Shown here: in pieces, positions 27,116-35,543 of the stretch
Numbering within the stretch: position 1 is the stretch's first letter
How the letters are laid out: the number at the start of each line of letters is the position of its first letter
Source of the DNA: Acidobacteria bacterium UBA2161
Lineage (GTDB): Bacteria > Acidobacteriota > Vicinamibacteria > Vicinamibacterales > UBA823
Assembly (NCBI GenBank): GCA_002328835.1
Contig: DCWN01000025.1
Span: forward strand, 1-64,000
Reading direction: 5' to 3'
Length of the DNA stretch: 64,000 nucleotides
Notes under the pieces: generated by a model
Told to the model about the DNA's origin: nothing
The model's database searches: none
The model's input: only the letters and a program-made list of their open reading frames with translations
Program-made: the position numbers and the translations under genes

Positions 27116-27805
27116 GACATCGAAACGGGCGATGATCTCGGTGTCGGGTTCAACGTTGGCGTGCTGCTCAGGCCGAACGACATGGTGAGGATCGGTGGGG
27201 TATTTCGCCGCGGGCCGCGATTTGGTATGAGCACGGCGTGGTCTCTCAAGCCCTCCGCTCCGATTCCCGAGCAGGGTGGCTTCCGGCCGCCGCCTACACT
27301 GGACGAAGACCCACTGCTCCCCTGCGGGGGCGCGCGGAGCCCTCAGTGCGGACAGTTCCGTGTACCCGACGGGTTTGGCGTCGGCGTCGGTATCCTGCCA
27401 ATGACCAATCTCAGCATCGCCGTCGACTACCTCAGGGTCCGCTACTCCCAGATGACCGATAACCTTGGGGAAACCGTGCGTGAGAACTCTCGCGTGGAAA
27501 CCGGCGATTCCAATCAGATTCATGTCGGTCTCGAGTATGGCTATCTGGGATGGCAGAACCCGATCCTCCTACGTGCGGGCGCGTGGTACGATTCGGACCA
27601 CAAGTTTCAAGTGCCGGCAGGTCAGCCCACCGAGGATCAACTCCTTCGAGAGGCGACCGTTTTTCGTCCGGGCTCTAACGAATTTCACTATTCGTTCGGC
27701 GCAGGTGTCATCATCCAGGAGTGGATTCTGCTCGACGCGGCAATGGATATCTCGGAATTGGTCACGACAGCCACCGCCTCGCTGACGATTCGTTTCGGGT
27801 CCTAG
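27116..27805 (+). pseudogene. C-terminal fragment of a FadL/OmpP1-type outer-membrane transporter
   Basis: The open frame starts at 27002, but similarity begins only near 27116. Blocks match the end of FadL-type barrels: NVGVLLRPNDMVRIGGVFRRG, PDGFGVGVGILPMTNLSIAVDYLRVRYSQMTD, QIHVGLEYGYLG and RAGAWYDSDHKFQ, with a C-terminal strand TASLTIRFGS. About half of a 450-residue barrel and the signal peptide are missing, so it cannot fold as a full channel. It ends 41 bases before the phosphatase gene. Together with the fragment at 6741 it is the second decapitated outer-membrane gene in the window. Confidence 0.65.
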
Positions 27806-27846
27806 TCCACCCCATCAAACGGTTGATCGTTCGCCACACTCTTCCG

Positions 27847-29490
27847 ATGGTGCGACCTGTCGGTCTACCGAGATGGATTCGCGTTGCTTGCTGCTCGCTC
27901 CTGTGTGTGGCCGGGGTAGGCGCTGCGAGTGTTGCGGCGCAGGCGCCGCGGCTGGTCGTCGTCCTGGTCATCGATCAATTTCGGGCCGACTACATCGAGA
28001 CCTACGGCTCGCGCTGGACCGGCGGGCTGCGCCGGCTTCTCGATGAGGGCGCCTGGTTCACCGAGGCGGCCTACCCGTACCACAGCACGGTGACGTGCGC
28101 CGGCCACTCGACGATCTCGACCGGCAACTTCCCGGCGACCCACGGCATGATCGCCAATAGCTGGTGGGATCGTGACACCGAACGCCGGGTGCGCTGCACC
28201 TTCGATCCCGAGACACCGGCCGTGAGCTATAGCGCCACCAACGTGGAGCGCGAGGGTGAGAGCGGTCACCGGTTCCTCGTGCCGACCTTGCCCGACGAGA
28301 TGCGGACGCAGCTCGACGGCGTGCGGGTCGCCACGTTCTCGCTGAAGGAGCGCTCCGCGATTGGACTCGCGGGCCAGCGAGCCGACGCGCTGCTCTGGCT
28401 CGGCGGCGACGGCTCGTGGCTGACATCACGCGCGTTCAGCCCGACCCCGGTCACGTTTCTCGCCGACGTGTTGCGCGCGGACCCGCTGTCCGACGCCGTC
28501 GGCCAGGCCTGGGAGCGCGTGGGAGAGGTCGAGACCTACCTCCACGCCGATGATGCCGAGGGTGAGCGACCGCCCGCGGAGTGGGCCCGGACGTTTCCTC
28601 ACCCGCTCAGCGGCGCGGCCGGCGCCGAGCCCCCCCCGTTCCTCGAACGCTGGAAGACGAGCCCCTGGTCCGATGCCTACCTGGGGACGTTGGGCCGCGC
28701 GGCCATCGACTCGCTCGCGCTCGGCCAGCGCGACAGCGTCGACTATCTCGGTATCGGGTTCTCGGCTCTGGACCTGGTGGGCCATCGCTTCGGCCCGCGC
28801 AGCCACGAGGTGCAGGACCTCCTGCGGCGGCTCGATCGGACGATCGGTGAGCTGCTCGACGCGCTCGACCGCGAGGTGGGTGCGGGCCGTTACGTCGTTG
28901 CGCTGTCGGCGGACCACGGCGTCTCGCCGATTCCGGAGCAGATGCAGGCGGAAGGTTTCGACGCCGGCCGGGTGCTGATGCGGCCGATCGGCGCACGGTT
29001 GGAAGCGGTGCTGGAGCTTCGGTTCGGTCCGGGGCCTCACGTGGCCGCCGTGACTGCGGGCGGCGTCTACTTCGCGCCCGGCCTCTACGATCGATTGACG
29101 GCGTATCCGACGGCCCTCGACGCCACGATCGCCGCGCTGGCCGGGAGCCCCGGTGTTGGCAAGGTCTTCCGCCGCGAGGCGCTGATGAACGGCACGCCGG
29201 CCGATCCCGACGCACGCGCCGTGGCGTTGAGTTTCCATCCCGATCGCAGTGGCGATCTGCTGTTCACGCAGAAGCCATACTGGATGAGCGGCGTCGCGGC
29301 GTCGCACGGGACTTCGAATCGCTACGACCAAGAGGTGCCGGTCGTCCTCTACGGCGCCGGGGTCCGACCGGGCCGGTACCGCGGTGAGGTCACGCCGGCC
29401 GATATCGCCCCGACCCTCGGCCGGATGATCGGTGTGACCCTGCCGCGCCCGGACGGCCGCGTGCTCACCGAAGCCCTGGCCCCCCGGTAG
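27847..29490 (+). CDS. PafA-like alkaline phosphatase/phosphodiesterase
   Basis: 547 residues, a typical length for PafA-type phosphomonoesterases of the alkaline phosphatase superfamily. Signal peptide 1-31. The first metal site is VIDQFRADYIE, and the nucleophile Thr is expected in YHSTVTCAGHSTISTG. Further metal ligands lie in GIGFSALDLVGHRFGPRS and SADHGVSPIPEQ, with a later His in SHGT near the end. It likely releases phosphate from organic esters in the periplasm. The ATG at 27847 opens on the signal peptide though no good ribosome-binding site is visible. The M48 gene follows eight bases after its stop. Confidence 0.9.
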   Translation: MVRPVGLPRWIRVACCSLLCVAGVGAASVAAQAPRLVVVLVIDQFRADYIETYGSRWTGGLRRLLDEGAWFTEAAYPYHSTVTCAGHSTISTGNFPATHGMIANSWWDRDTERRVRCTFDPETPAVSYSATNVEREGESGHRFLVPTLPDEMRTQLDGVRVATFSLKERSAIGLAGQRADALLWLGGDGSWLTSRAFSPTPVTFLADVLRADPLSDAVGQAWERVGEVETYLHADDAEGERPPAEWARTFPHPLSGAAGAEPPPFLERWKTSPWSDAYLGTLGRAAIDSLALGQRDSVDYLGIGFSALDLVGHRFGPRSHEVQDLLRRLDRTIGELLDALDREVGAGRYVVALSADHGVSPIPEQMQAEGFDAGRVLMRPIGARLEAVLELRFGPGPHVAAVTAGGVYFAPGLYDRLTAYPTALDATIAALAGSPGVGKVFRREALMNGTPADPDARAVALSFHPDRSGDLLFTQKPYWMSGVAASHGTSNRYDQEVPVVLYGAGVRPGRYRGEVTPADIAPTLGRMIGVTLPRPDGRVLTEALAPR

Positions 29491-29498
29491 TCGTTCCG

Positions 29499-30740
29499 AT
29501 GAACACCTACGCGATCATCATTCTCGTCGCGCTCGTGGGGGAGTTCCTCCTATCGCTGACCGCGGGCTTGCTGAACGTACGCGCGATGTCGGTCGAAGTG
29601 CCTGACGAATTCCGCGGGGTGTACGACGCCGAGCGCTACGCCAAGTCGCAGGACTACACGCGGGTTCGCACCCGCTTCGAACTGGTGCAGGGCACGGCGC
29701 AGCTGGCGGTGCTGCTGGCGTTCTGGCGACTCGGGGGCTTCGGGTGGCTCGACGGCGCGGTGCGCGCCCAGGGACTCGGGCCGATCGGCTCGGGCCTGCT
29801 GTTCGTCGCCGCGCTGATCGCCGCGTCGATTGTGCTGGGCTTGCCGTTCCGGTTGTACTCGACCTTCGTCATCGAGGAGCGGTTCGGCTTCAACCGGACG
29901 ACGATGGCGACGTTCTGGGCCGACCGGGCGAAGGCGCTCGCCCTGACCGTGGTCCTGGGCGGGGCGCTGCTGAGTGCGATTCTCTTCTTCTTCGGCTGGG
30001 CCGGCGGTCAGGCGTGGCTCTGGTGCTGGGCTCTTGCGACCGCGTTCATGTTGGTGACCCAGTTCATTGCGCCGACCTGGATCATGCCGCTGTTCAACAC
30101 CTTCTCGCCGCTGGGCGAAGGGGACCTGCGGGACGCGATTCTGGGCTACGCGCGGTCGGTCGCCTTTCCGCTCGACGGCGTCTTCGTCATCGACGGGTCG
30201 CGCCGATCGTCGAAGGCCAACGCGTTCTTCACGGGATTCGGCCGCCACAAGCGGATCGCGCTCTTCGATACGCTGATCGATCAGCAGTCGGTCGAGGAAC
30301 TGGTCGCCGTCGTGGCCCACGAGGTCGGCCACTACAAGCGGCGGCACGTGCTCGAGCGCCTCGTGCTCGCGACGGTGCACACCGGCGCGATGTTCTGGTT
30401 GCTCTCGGTGTTTCTCGAGCAACCCGCCCTGTTCGCGGCGTTCGGTGTCGCCGAGCCGTCGGTCTACGGTGGGCTGGTCTTCTTCGGCCTCCTGTTCGCG
30501 CCGATCGAGTTGCTGCTGTCGATCGCCGTCAAGGCGCGCTCACGGCAAAACGAGTTCGAGGCCGACGAGTTCGCGGTGCGGACGACTGGCAGCGCCGGCG
30601 CGCTGGTGTCGGCGCTGAAGACGCTGTCGGTCGAGCGATTGGCCAACCTGACGCCGCATCGGCTGAGTGTCGTGCTCGACTATTCGCACCCGCCGCTCCT
30701 CGGACGGATCGCGGCGATGCGGGCAGTCGAGGCCCGTTAG
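29499..30740 (+). CDS. M48 family membrane zinc peptidase (CAAX prenyl protease 1/Ste24-like)
   Basis: 413 residues with several membrane helices (first at about 4-24, others near 85-110, 150-170 and 180-200). The zinc site is HEVGH (274-278) and the third ligand lies in NEFEAD (351-356). The length and the long N-terminal helical part place it in the Ste24/CAAX-protease-1 branch rather than HtpX. Bacterial members are thought to act in membrane protein or lipoprotein quality control. It starts eight bases after the phosphatase stop and 22 bases before the M28 start, so the three probably form an operon. Confidence 0.92.
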   Translation: MNTYAIIILVALVGEFLLSLTAGLLNVRAMSVEVPDEFRGVYDAERYAKSQDYTRVRTRFELVQGTAQLAVLLAFWRLGGFGWLDGAVRAQGLGPIGSGLLFVAALIAASIVLGLPFRLYSTFVIEERFGFNRTTMATFWADRAKALALTVVLGGALLSAILFFFGWAGGQAWLWCWALATAFMLVTQFIAPTWIMPLFNTFSPLGEGDLRDAILGYARSVAFPLDGVFVIDGSRRSSKANAFFTGFGRHKRIALFDTLIDQQSVEELVAVVAHEVGHYKRRHVLERLVLATVHTGAMFWLLSVFLEQPALFAAFGVAEPSVYGGLVFFGLLFAPIELLLSIAVKARSRQNEFEADEFAVRTTGSAGALVSALKTLSVERLANLTPHRLSVVLDYSHPPLLGRIAAMRAVEAR

Positions 30741-30762
30741 TTCGTCCATCCGGGAGGCAGGT

Positions 30763-32445
30763 GTGGAAGCTTCGCGCTCGGCATCATCCGTCGTGTCAGC
30801 ATCGCCATCGGCCAGGGCGTGCGTCCTCGGCCTCGTCGCCGTGTTCGGCCTCGGTTTGGCGGCGTGTCAGCCGCCGGGCCATGCCGGCGGCGGCGGCATC
30901 GCAGCCGAGTCGCTGATGGAGCATATCCGCGTCCTGGCGTCGGACGAGTTCGAGGGCCGAGCCCCGGGGTCCGCCGGCGAGTCCCGGACGGTCGCCTACC
31001 TGACCGACCAGTTCCAGCAGCTCGGGCTCGGGCCCGGCAATCCGGACGGTACCTACGTGCAGGCGGTGCCGTTGGTGGGGATCACGCCGCGGCCGAACGG
31101 CGGTCTGGAGATCGCCGGCGGCGGCGACGCCGCGACGCTCGAGCCGGGCGCCGACTACGTGGCCTACACGAAGCGCGTCGTCGACGAGATCGATCTCGAG
31201 GGCGAGTTCGTCTTCGTCGGCTACGGCGCAGTTGCGCCGGAGTACGACTGGGACGACTTCAAGGACACCGATGTCAGCGGCAAGGTGCTGTTGATGCTGG
31301 TGAACGACCCGCCAGGCTCCGACATCTTCGGCGGCCAGGCGATGACCTACTACGGACGCTGGACCTACAAGTTCGAGATCGCGGCAGCGCGCGGCGCGGC
31401 CGGCGCGCTAGTGATCCACGAGACCGAGCCGGCGGGCTATCCCTGGGAGGTGATCGGCAGCAGCCCCTACGGCGAGCAGTTCGACCTGGTCACCGAGGAT
31501 CGCAACATGGGCCGAGCGCGTGTCGAAGGCTGGATCCAGCGGGACGCGACGGCACGGCTGTTCGAGATGGCCGGCCTCGATTTCGACGAGGCGAAGCGCG
31601 CCGCCACACAGCGCGACTTCGAGCCGATCGCGCTTGATCTTACGGCGCGGACGACAATCGTCAACACCTTGCGAACGGTCGATTCACAAAACGTCGTCGC
31701 CCGGCTCGAGGGGACGGGCGCGCCCGACGAGAGCGTCTTCTACGTCGCCCACTGGGACCACCTGGGCCGCGACGCGGGACTCGAAGGCGACCAGATCTTC
31801 AACGGCGCGGCCGACAACGCGTCCGGCACGGCGGGGTTGCTGGAGATCGCCGGTGCGTTCGCCCGGGCGGGCGCGCCGCAGCGCAGCGTCGTCTTTCTGG
31901 CCGTGACCGCCGAAGAGCAGGGGCTGCTGGGTTCGCGCTACTACGCGGGACAGCCGCTCTACCCGACGGCGCAGACCGTGGCGGCGATCAACATGGACGT
32001 CCTGAACCTGCTCGGGCGGACGCGTGACGTGACGGTGGTCGGGATGGGCCAGTCGAGCCTGGACGACCTAGCGGCGCGGCTCGCGCGGGACCGGGCGCGG
32101 GTACTGCGGCCGGATCCGGAGCCCGAGAAGGGCTTCTACTACCGCTCGGACCACTTCGAGTTCGCCAAGGTCGGCGTCCCGGCCTTCAATCCGGATGGCG
32201 GCGTCGAGTTTCTGAGCGAGGACAAAGAGGAAGGCTACGGCCTCCGGATGCGCGAGCAGTACACCGCCGAGGATTATCACCAGGTGTCGGACGAGGTGAA
32301 GGACTACTGGGATCTCTCGGGCGCCGTGGACGATCTGGACCTGTTCTTCGAGATGGGCCGCGAGCTGGCGAACAGCGAAGCGTGGCCCGAGTGGAGTGCG
32401 TCGAGTGAGTTCAGGGCGATCCGGGAGCGGGATCGCCAGGACTGA
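30763..32445 (+). CDS. M28 family aminopeptidase lipoprotein with PA domain
   Basis: 560 residues from a GTG with GGGAGG five bases upstream. Lipobox LAAC near residue 35. The catalytic domain contains the zinc ligands H330 in HWDHLG, the Asp in ADNASGTAGLLEIA, the TAEEQGLLGS pair, NMDVLN and the SDHFEFAKVGVPAF His. A protease-associated (PA) domain is inserted before it (about 130-290, with FVFVGYGAVAPEYDWDDF and GAAGALVIHE). It likely trims peptides at the outer face of the envelope. Last gene of the phosphatase-M48-M28 group. Confidence 0.92.
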   Translation: MEASRSASSVVSASPSARACVLGLVAVFGLGLAACQPPGHAGGGGIAAESLMEHIRVLASDEFEGRAPGSAGESRTVAYLTDQFQQLGLGPGNPDGTYVQAVPLVGITPRPNGGLEIAGGGDAATLEPGADYVAYTKRVVDEIDLEGEFVFVGYGAVAPEYDWDDFKDTDVSGKVLLMLVNDPPGSDIFGGQAMTYYGRWTYKFEIAAARGAAGALVIHETEPAGYPWEVIGSSPYGEQFDLVTEDRNMGRARVEGWIQRDATARLFEMAGLDFDEAKRAATQRDFEPIALDLTARTTIVNTLRTVDSQNVVARLEGTGAPDESVFYVAHWDHLGRDAGLEGDQIFNGAADNASGTAGLLEIAGAFARAGAPQRSVVFLAVTAEEQGLLGSRYYAGQPLYPTAQTVAAINMDVLNLLGRTRDVTVVGMGQSSLDDLAARLARDRARVLRPDPEPEKGFYYRSDHFEFAKVGVPAFNPDGGVEFLSEDKEEGYGLRMREQYTAEDYHQVSDEVKDYWDLSGAVDDLDLFFEMGRELANSEAWPEWSASSEFRAIRERDRQD

Positions 32446-32478
32446 GGACTGAGGACCGAGGGCTGAGGCCAGCCGGAG

Positions 32479-32640
32479 GTGACGCTGAGCGGCGACACGG
32501 CCTGGATCACCTACTACTGGACCGATTCGGGCATCGGGGCGGACGGCCGGTTCACCAGCCGGGGGAAGTCGACGCGGATCTTCGTGTGCGAGAAGGGCCG
32601 CTGGCTCTGCATCCACGGGCATTACACAGCCGTCGAGTAG
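32479..32640 (+). pseudogene. C-terminal fragment of an NTF2/SnoaL-like (DUF4440-type) protein
   Basis: A short frame preceded by an in-frame stop reads VTLSGDTAWITYYW, then DGRFTSRGKSTRIFV and GRWLCIHGHYTAVE before TAG. This matches the last third of SnoaL-like proteins (typically SGDTAW, RxTxxF and WxIxHxH). The N-terminal two thirds are absent. The bases just before carry an irregular GACTGAGG repeat (about 32440-32467). Debris, not expected to function. Confidence 0.6.
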
Positions 32641-32839
32641 GTCGGGCAGTCGCAGAACCGATCCCATGGCCGGGCTCGGGGCGAGGGCGCCGGGCTCAGA
32701 CAGTCCTCGCACGCCGGCGGCAGACCGTCGGGCGTCATCCGGAGAGCAACTGGCCGCCAACGCGCTGTGGAACTCGCAGGCGCCCTCATCCCCTGCGCCC
32801 GAACCGAGAGCCGACCGGGCCACCACCCACTGGGACTTT

Positions 32840-33026
32840 GGCGCGAGGGTGGGCGTTGCGGTAGTCGATCCCTTTTGTTGGGAGGCGGCCGCCCAGGTGG
32901 TCGACCAGGGAGACAGACTCTGCAAGAGCTTGATGGCCAACCCGTGGCTCACACCGTTGGAGCGTCGTGATTCGCCTGTCGGTCGGCCGCCGACGGGATC
33001 GACGGCGCAATGCCCAGTCTCGCGCC
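32840..33026. mobile_element. MITE-like element, copy A
   Basis: A 187-bp unit with imperfect terminal inverted repeats of about 32 bp: the left end reads GGCGCGAGGGTGGGCGTTGC, then on to GTCGATCCC (32840-32872), and the right end, reverse complemented, is nearly the same (32995-33026). Inside are the subterminal GGCGGCCG/CGGCCGCC arms. Copy B at 44772-44957 shares length, ends and order. No transposase is encoded. It sits between convergent genes, as copy B does. The stretch from 32641 to 32839 between the NTF2 fragment and this element holds nothing I recognise. Confidence 0.7.
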
Positions 33027-33033
33027 TGGCACT

Positions 33034-33071
33034 AGGGCGAAGAGAGACCTACGTTCGTCTCGCTTCGCCCT
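33034..33071. repeat. Inverted repeat at the 3' end of the second TPP-enzyme gene
   Basis: AGGGCGAAGAGAGA (33034-33047) pairs at 13 of 14 positions with 33058-33071, around a 10-base loop that contains the stop codon at 33049. It may form an RNA hairpin ending the minus-strand transcript, though no U-run follows. Confidence 0.5.
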
Positions 33072-34956
33072 TGGCGATCGAGAAGTGGTCGTACCAGGTC
33101 GAGTCGGCGCCGCCAAGGCGGCGGGCGAGCCTGACGTCCACGAGGTACGGCCGGCCGCTCGCCATTGCCCGGAAGCACCGGTCGAGCGCGCCGCCGAGCT
33201 CGGCCGGATCGTCCACGCGCTCGGCTTCGACCCCGTAGCCCTTCGCGAGCGCGACGTTGTCGATGTCGGGTTCCTGCAGGTTGGCGCCGATGTACTTGCC
33301 GGTCGCCGCCGCGCGCTTCCCGTAGAGGTGCAGGAACTTCCGGTTCGCCTGGTAGCCGCCGTTGTTGTAGACGACCACGCCCAGGGGCACCTCGTAGCGC
33401 GTCGCGCTCCAGAGCGCCTGGATCCCGAACTGCAGGCTGCCGTCGCCAACCAGCGCGACCACCTGACGATCGGGCCGGCCGATCTTGGCGCCGACCCCCG
33501 CCGCCACGCCCCAGCCCAGCACGCCTCCGCTCGACGTGTAGTTCACCCGCCGTGACGCGCCGGTCGAGATGTCCATGTAGGCCGGCAGGTACTCCTCGGA
33601 GGTGATCAGTTCGCTGACGACGATGGCGTCGTCGGCCATCCGGTCGTTCAGCTCGCGGGTCAGCCGTGCCGTCGAGATCGGCGAATCGTTCCAGCGCGCG
33701 GCGGCCGCGTCGTCGAACTGTCGGCGGCGGCTCTCCGTGTACTCACGGACCTTGCGGCGGCGCGCGTCGACCGCGGTTGGTGACAGGCTCAACTTCCGAA
33801 GTTCAGCCAGAACACCTGCCGCCGCCTTGCGAACGTCGGCCATCATCGCGAGGTCGACCGGGTAGCTGCGGCCGATCTCTCCGGCATCGACGCCGGTGTG
33901 GATCACCTTCGCCCCCGGCGGCACCGGTGAGGTCGACGGCCGGCCGCCGAACGAGAACATCGTCCCGCCCACGCTCCAGTAGAGGTCGAAGTCGCTCCCG
34001 TAGTTCGGGTCGAACATGAACATGCCCGAGTAGTGCGGATGCGTCGTCGGCACGACGACACCCGAGTGACTCGGCTGGATGTCGAGGAAGATCGGCGCGC
34101 CGAGCAGGTCGGCAATGGCCATGATCTCGTCGGCGCCGTCGTAGCGGACCATCTCGCGGCCGACGACGATGATCGGGAAGTCGGCCTCGGCCAGCATCCG
34201 AGCCGCTTCGGCGGTCTGGTCGGGATCGGGCTCGAGCGACAGCTCGACCTCCGATCGAGATCGCGGCACGATCTCGGCCTGCTCGACCGGCGTTTCCCAG
34301 AGATCCTTGGAGAAGGTGACGAATGTCGGCCCGCCCGGCGGCACGCGCGCGAGCAGGAAGGCCCGGCGGAGCACCTCGGGGATGGTGCCAGCGTTCATCA
34401 CGTCCCAGGTCCAGCGGGTGTAGTCGCGCGGCAGCTGGTGCAGGTTGACCGCCTCGAGGAAGGCGTTGGTGCCGCGCAGACCGGTCGCCTGCCGGCCGAC
34501 GGTGACGACGACCGGGGTCCGGTCCTTGAAGGCGTTGACCATCGGCGCCAGGGCGTAGCCGGCGCCGGCGACCGAGTGCAGGTTCATGATCGCCGTCTGG
34601 CCAGACGCGCGCGCGTAGCCGTCGGCCATCGACATGACCGTGCCTTCGTGCAGCGACTGGACGTACTGCAACGACAGCCGATCGACGAGCGCGTCGAGGA
34701 ACCCGACTTCCTCCGAGCCACCGAGGCCGAAGACGTAGGGAACCTGCCAGTCGACCAGGAACTCGGCCATCAGCTCGCCGCCGGTCTGGCCGCGCAGCAC
34801 GCGGCCCGATGCGGCGCCGCCGACCTGGCCCGACGCCGACAGCGATCCGGCCAGGGTGTTGGCCGCGGACGCGCCGACGCCGACCTGGGCGAGGCGCGAG
34901 ACGAACGTCCGCCGGTCGATCTGGCGATCGAGAAACTGTTTCGCGGTGTCCTTCAT
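33049..34956 (-). CDS. Second TPP-dependent enzyme with Tat-like leader
   Basis: 635 residues from the ATG at 34956 (GGGAG eight bases upstream); the frame is open 11 codons further but without a better start. Family marks are SLHEGTVMSMADGYAR with the catalytic Glu, and VGDGSLQF followed by YNNGGYQ for the metal/diphosphate site. Leader residues 1-35 read QIDRRTFVSRLAQVGVGASA, again twin-arginine-like. It resembles the enzyme at 1060-2955 in length, leader and C-terminal ending (both have GG(A)xSTWY(D/H)(H/K)(F/Y)S), so the two are paralogues. Benzoylformate decarboxylase- or acetolactate synthase-like chemistry is expected; substrate unknown. Confidence 0.85.
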   Translation of the reverse strand: MKDTAKQFLDRQIDRRTFVSRLAQVGVGASAANTLAGSLSASGQVGGAASGRVLRGQTGGELMAEFLVDWQVPYVFGLGGSEEVGFLDALVDRLSLQYVQSLHEGTVMSMADGYARASGQTAIMNLHSVAGAGYALAPMVNAFKDRTPVVVTVGRQATGLRGTNAFLEAVNLHQLPRDYTRWTWDVMNAGTIPEVLRRAFLLARVPPGGPTFVTFSKDLWETPVEQAEIVPRSRSEVELSLEPDPDQTAEAARMLAEADFPIIVVGREMVRYDGADEIMAIADLLGAPIFLDIQPSHSGVVVPTTHPHYSGMFMFDPNYGSDFDLYWSVGGTMFSFGGRPSTSPVPPGAKVIHTGVDAGEIGRSYPVDLAMMADVRKAAAGVLAELRKLSLSPTAVDARRRKVREYTESRRRQFDDAAAARWNDSPISTARLTRELNDRMADDAIVVSELITSEEYLPAYMDISTGASRRVNYTSSGGVLGWGVAAGVGAKIGRPDRQVVALVGDGSLQFGIQALWSATRYEVPLGVVVYNNGGYQANRKFLHLYGKRAAATGKYIGANLQEPDIDNVALAKGYGVEAERVDDPAELGGALDRCFRAMASGRPYLVDVRLARRLGGADSTWYDHFSIAKGEARRT

Positions 34957-35135
34957 GACGTCAACTCCCAGGCGTGCGCGCCCGTCCAACTCTCGGGAAG
35001 TGTGGCGATTATAGCGCGGTGTGGCGGACCTTCCTTGGATGGGGCGCCTTGCGCCCCAAGCCCCACGCGCCGCCTTGCGAGACCCCGACGCCCCGCGCCG
35101 ACGTCGCGGGCCGCGCTGTGCGCGGCCTGCCTCGC

Positions 35136-35187
35136 CCCTGTGGCGTCACCACAGGGCGATGTGATGCCGTCCTGTGGCGAGGCCACA
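35136..35187. promoter_or_regulatory. Tandem CTGTGG/CCACAG palindromes upstream of PadR
   Basis: Two inverted repeats share the same arms: CCCTGTGG-N5-CCACAGGG (35136-35156) and TGTGGC-GAG-GCCACA (35173-35187). The second reaches the A of the padR start codon. Their centres are about 34 bp apart, roughly three helical turns. This is the arrangement expected for autoregulation by a dimeric winged-helix repressor such as PadR. Confidence 0.5.
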
Positions 35188-35543
35188 TGACCAAGACGAA
35201 GCCGGCGAGACTCGACCTGCTTCAGGGCACGCTCGATCTGATGGTGCTGCAGACGCTGCGGTCGATGGGTCCGCTGCATGGCTACGGCATCGCCCGACGG
35301 ATCGAGCAGGTCAGCGGCCATCAGGTGATGCTGAACCAGGGGACGATCTATGCCTCGCTCGTCCGGCTCCAGCAGCGCGGATGGATCTCGGCTCGATGGG
35401 GCACGTCGTCCAACAACCGGAAGGCCAAGTTTTACTCGATTACGGCTCGCGGCTCGAAGCAACTCGCGGCCGAAATCGCCGACTGGCAGCGGCTGGCGGA
35501 TCTGATGGGGCGCGTCGTCGCGCTGCCCGAGGAAGGATCGTGA
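35187..35543 (+). CDS. PadR-family transcriptional regulator
   Basis: 118 residues: LDLLQGTLDLMVLQTL, HGYGIARRIEQ, LNQGTIYASLVRLQQRGWI and KFYSITARGSKQL are the standard PadR winged-helix and wing blocks. In Acidobacteriota such short PadR proteins sit directly before ADOP permeases and are presumed to control them. The start is the ATG at 35187; upstream frame sequence to 34974 is not conserved. Its stop overlaps the GTG of the permease by four bases (GTGA), giving tight coupling. Confidence 0.93.
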   Translation: MTKTKPARLDLLQGTLDLMVLQTLRSMGPLHGYGIARRIEQVSGHQVMLNQGTIYASLVRLQQRGWISARWGTSSNNRKAKFYSITARGSKQLAAEIADWQRLADLMGRVVALPEEGS

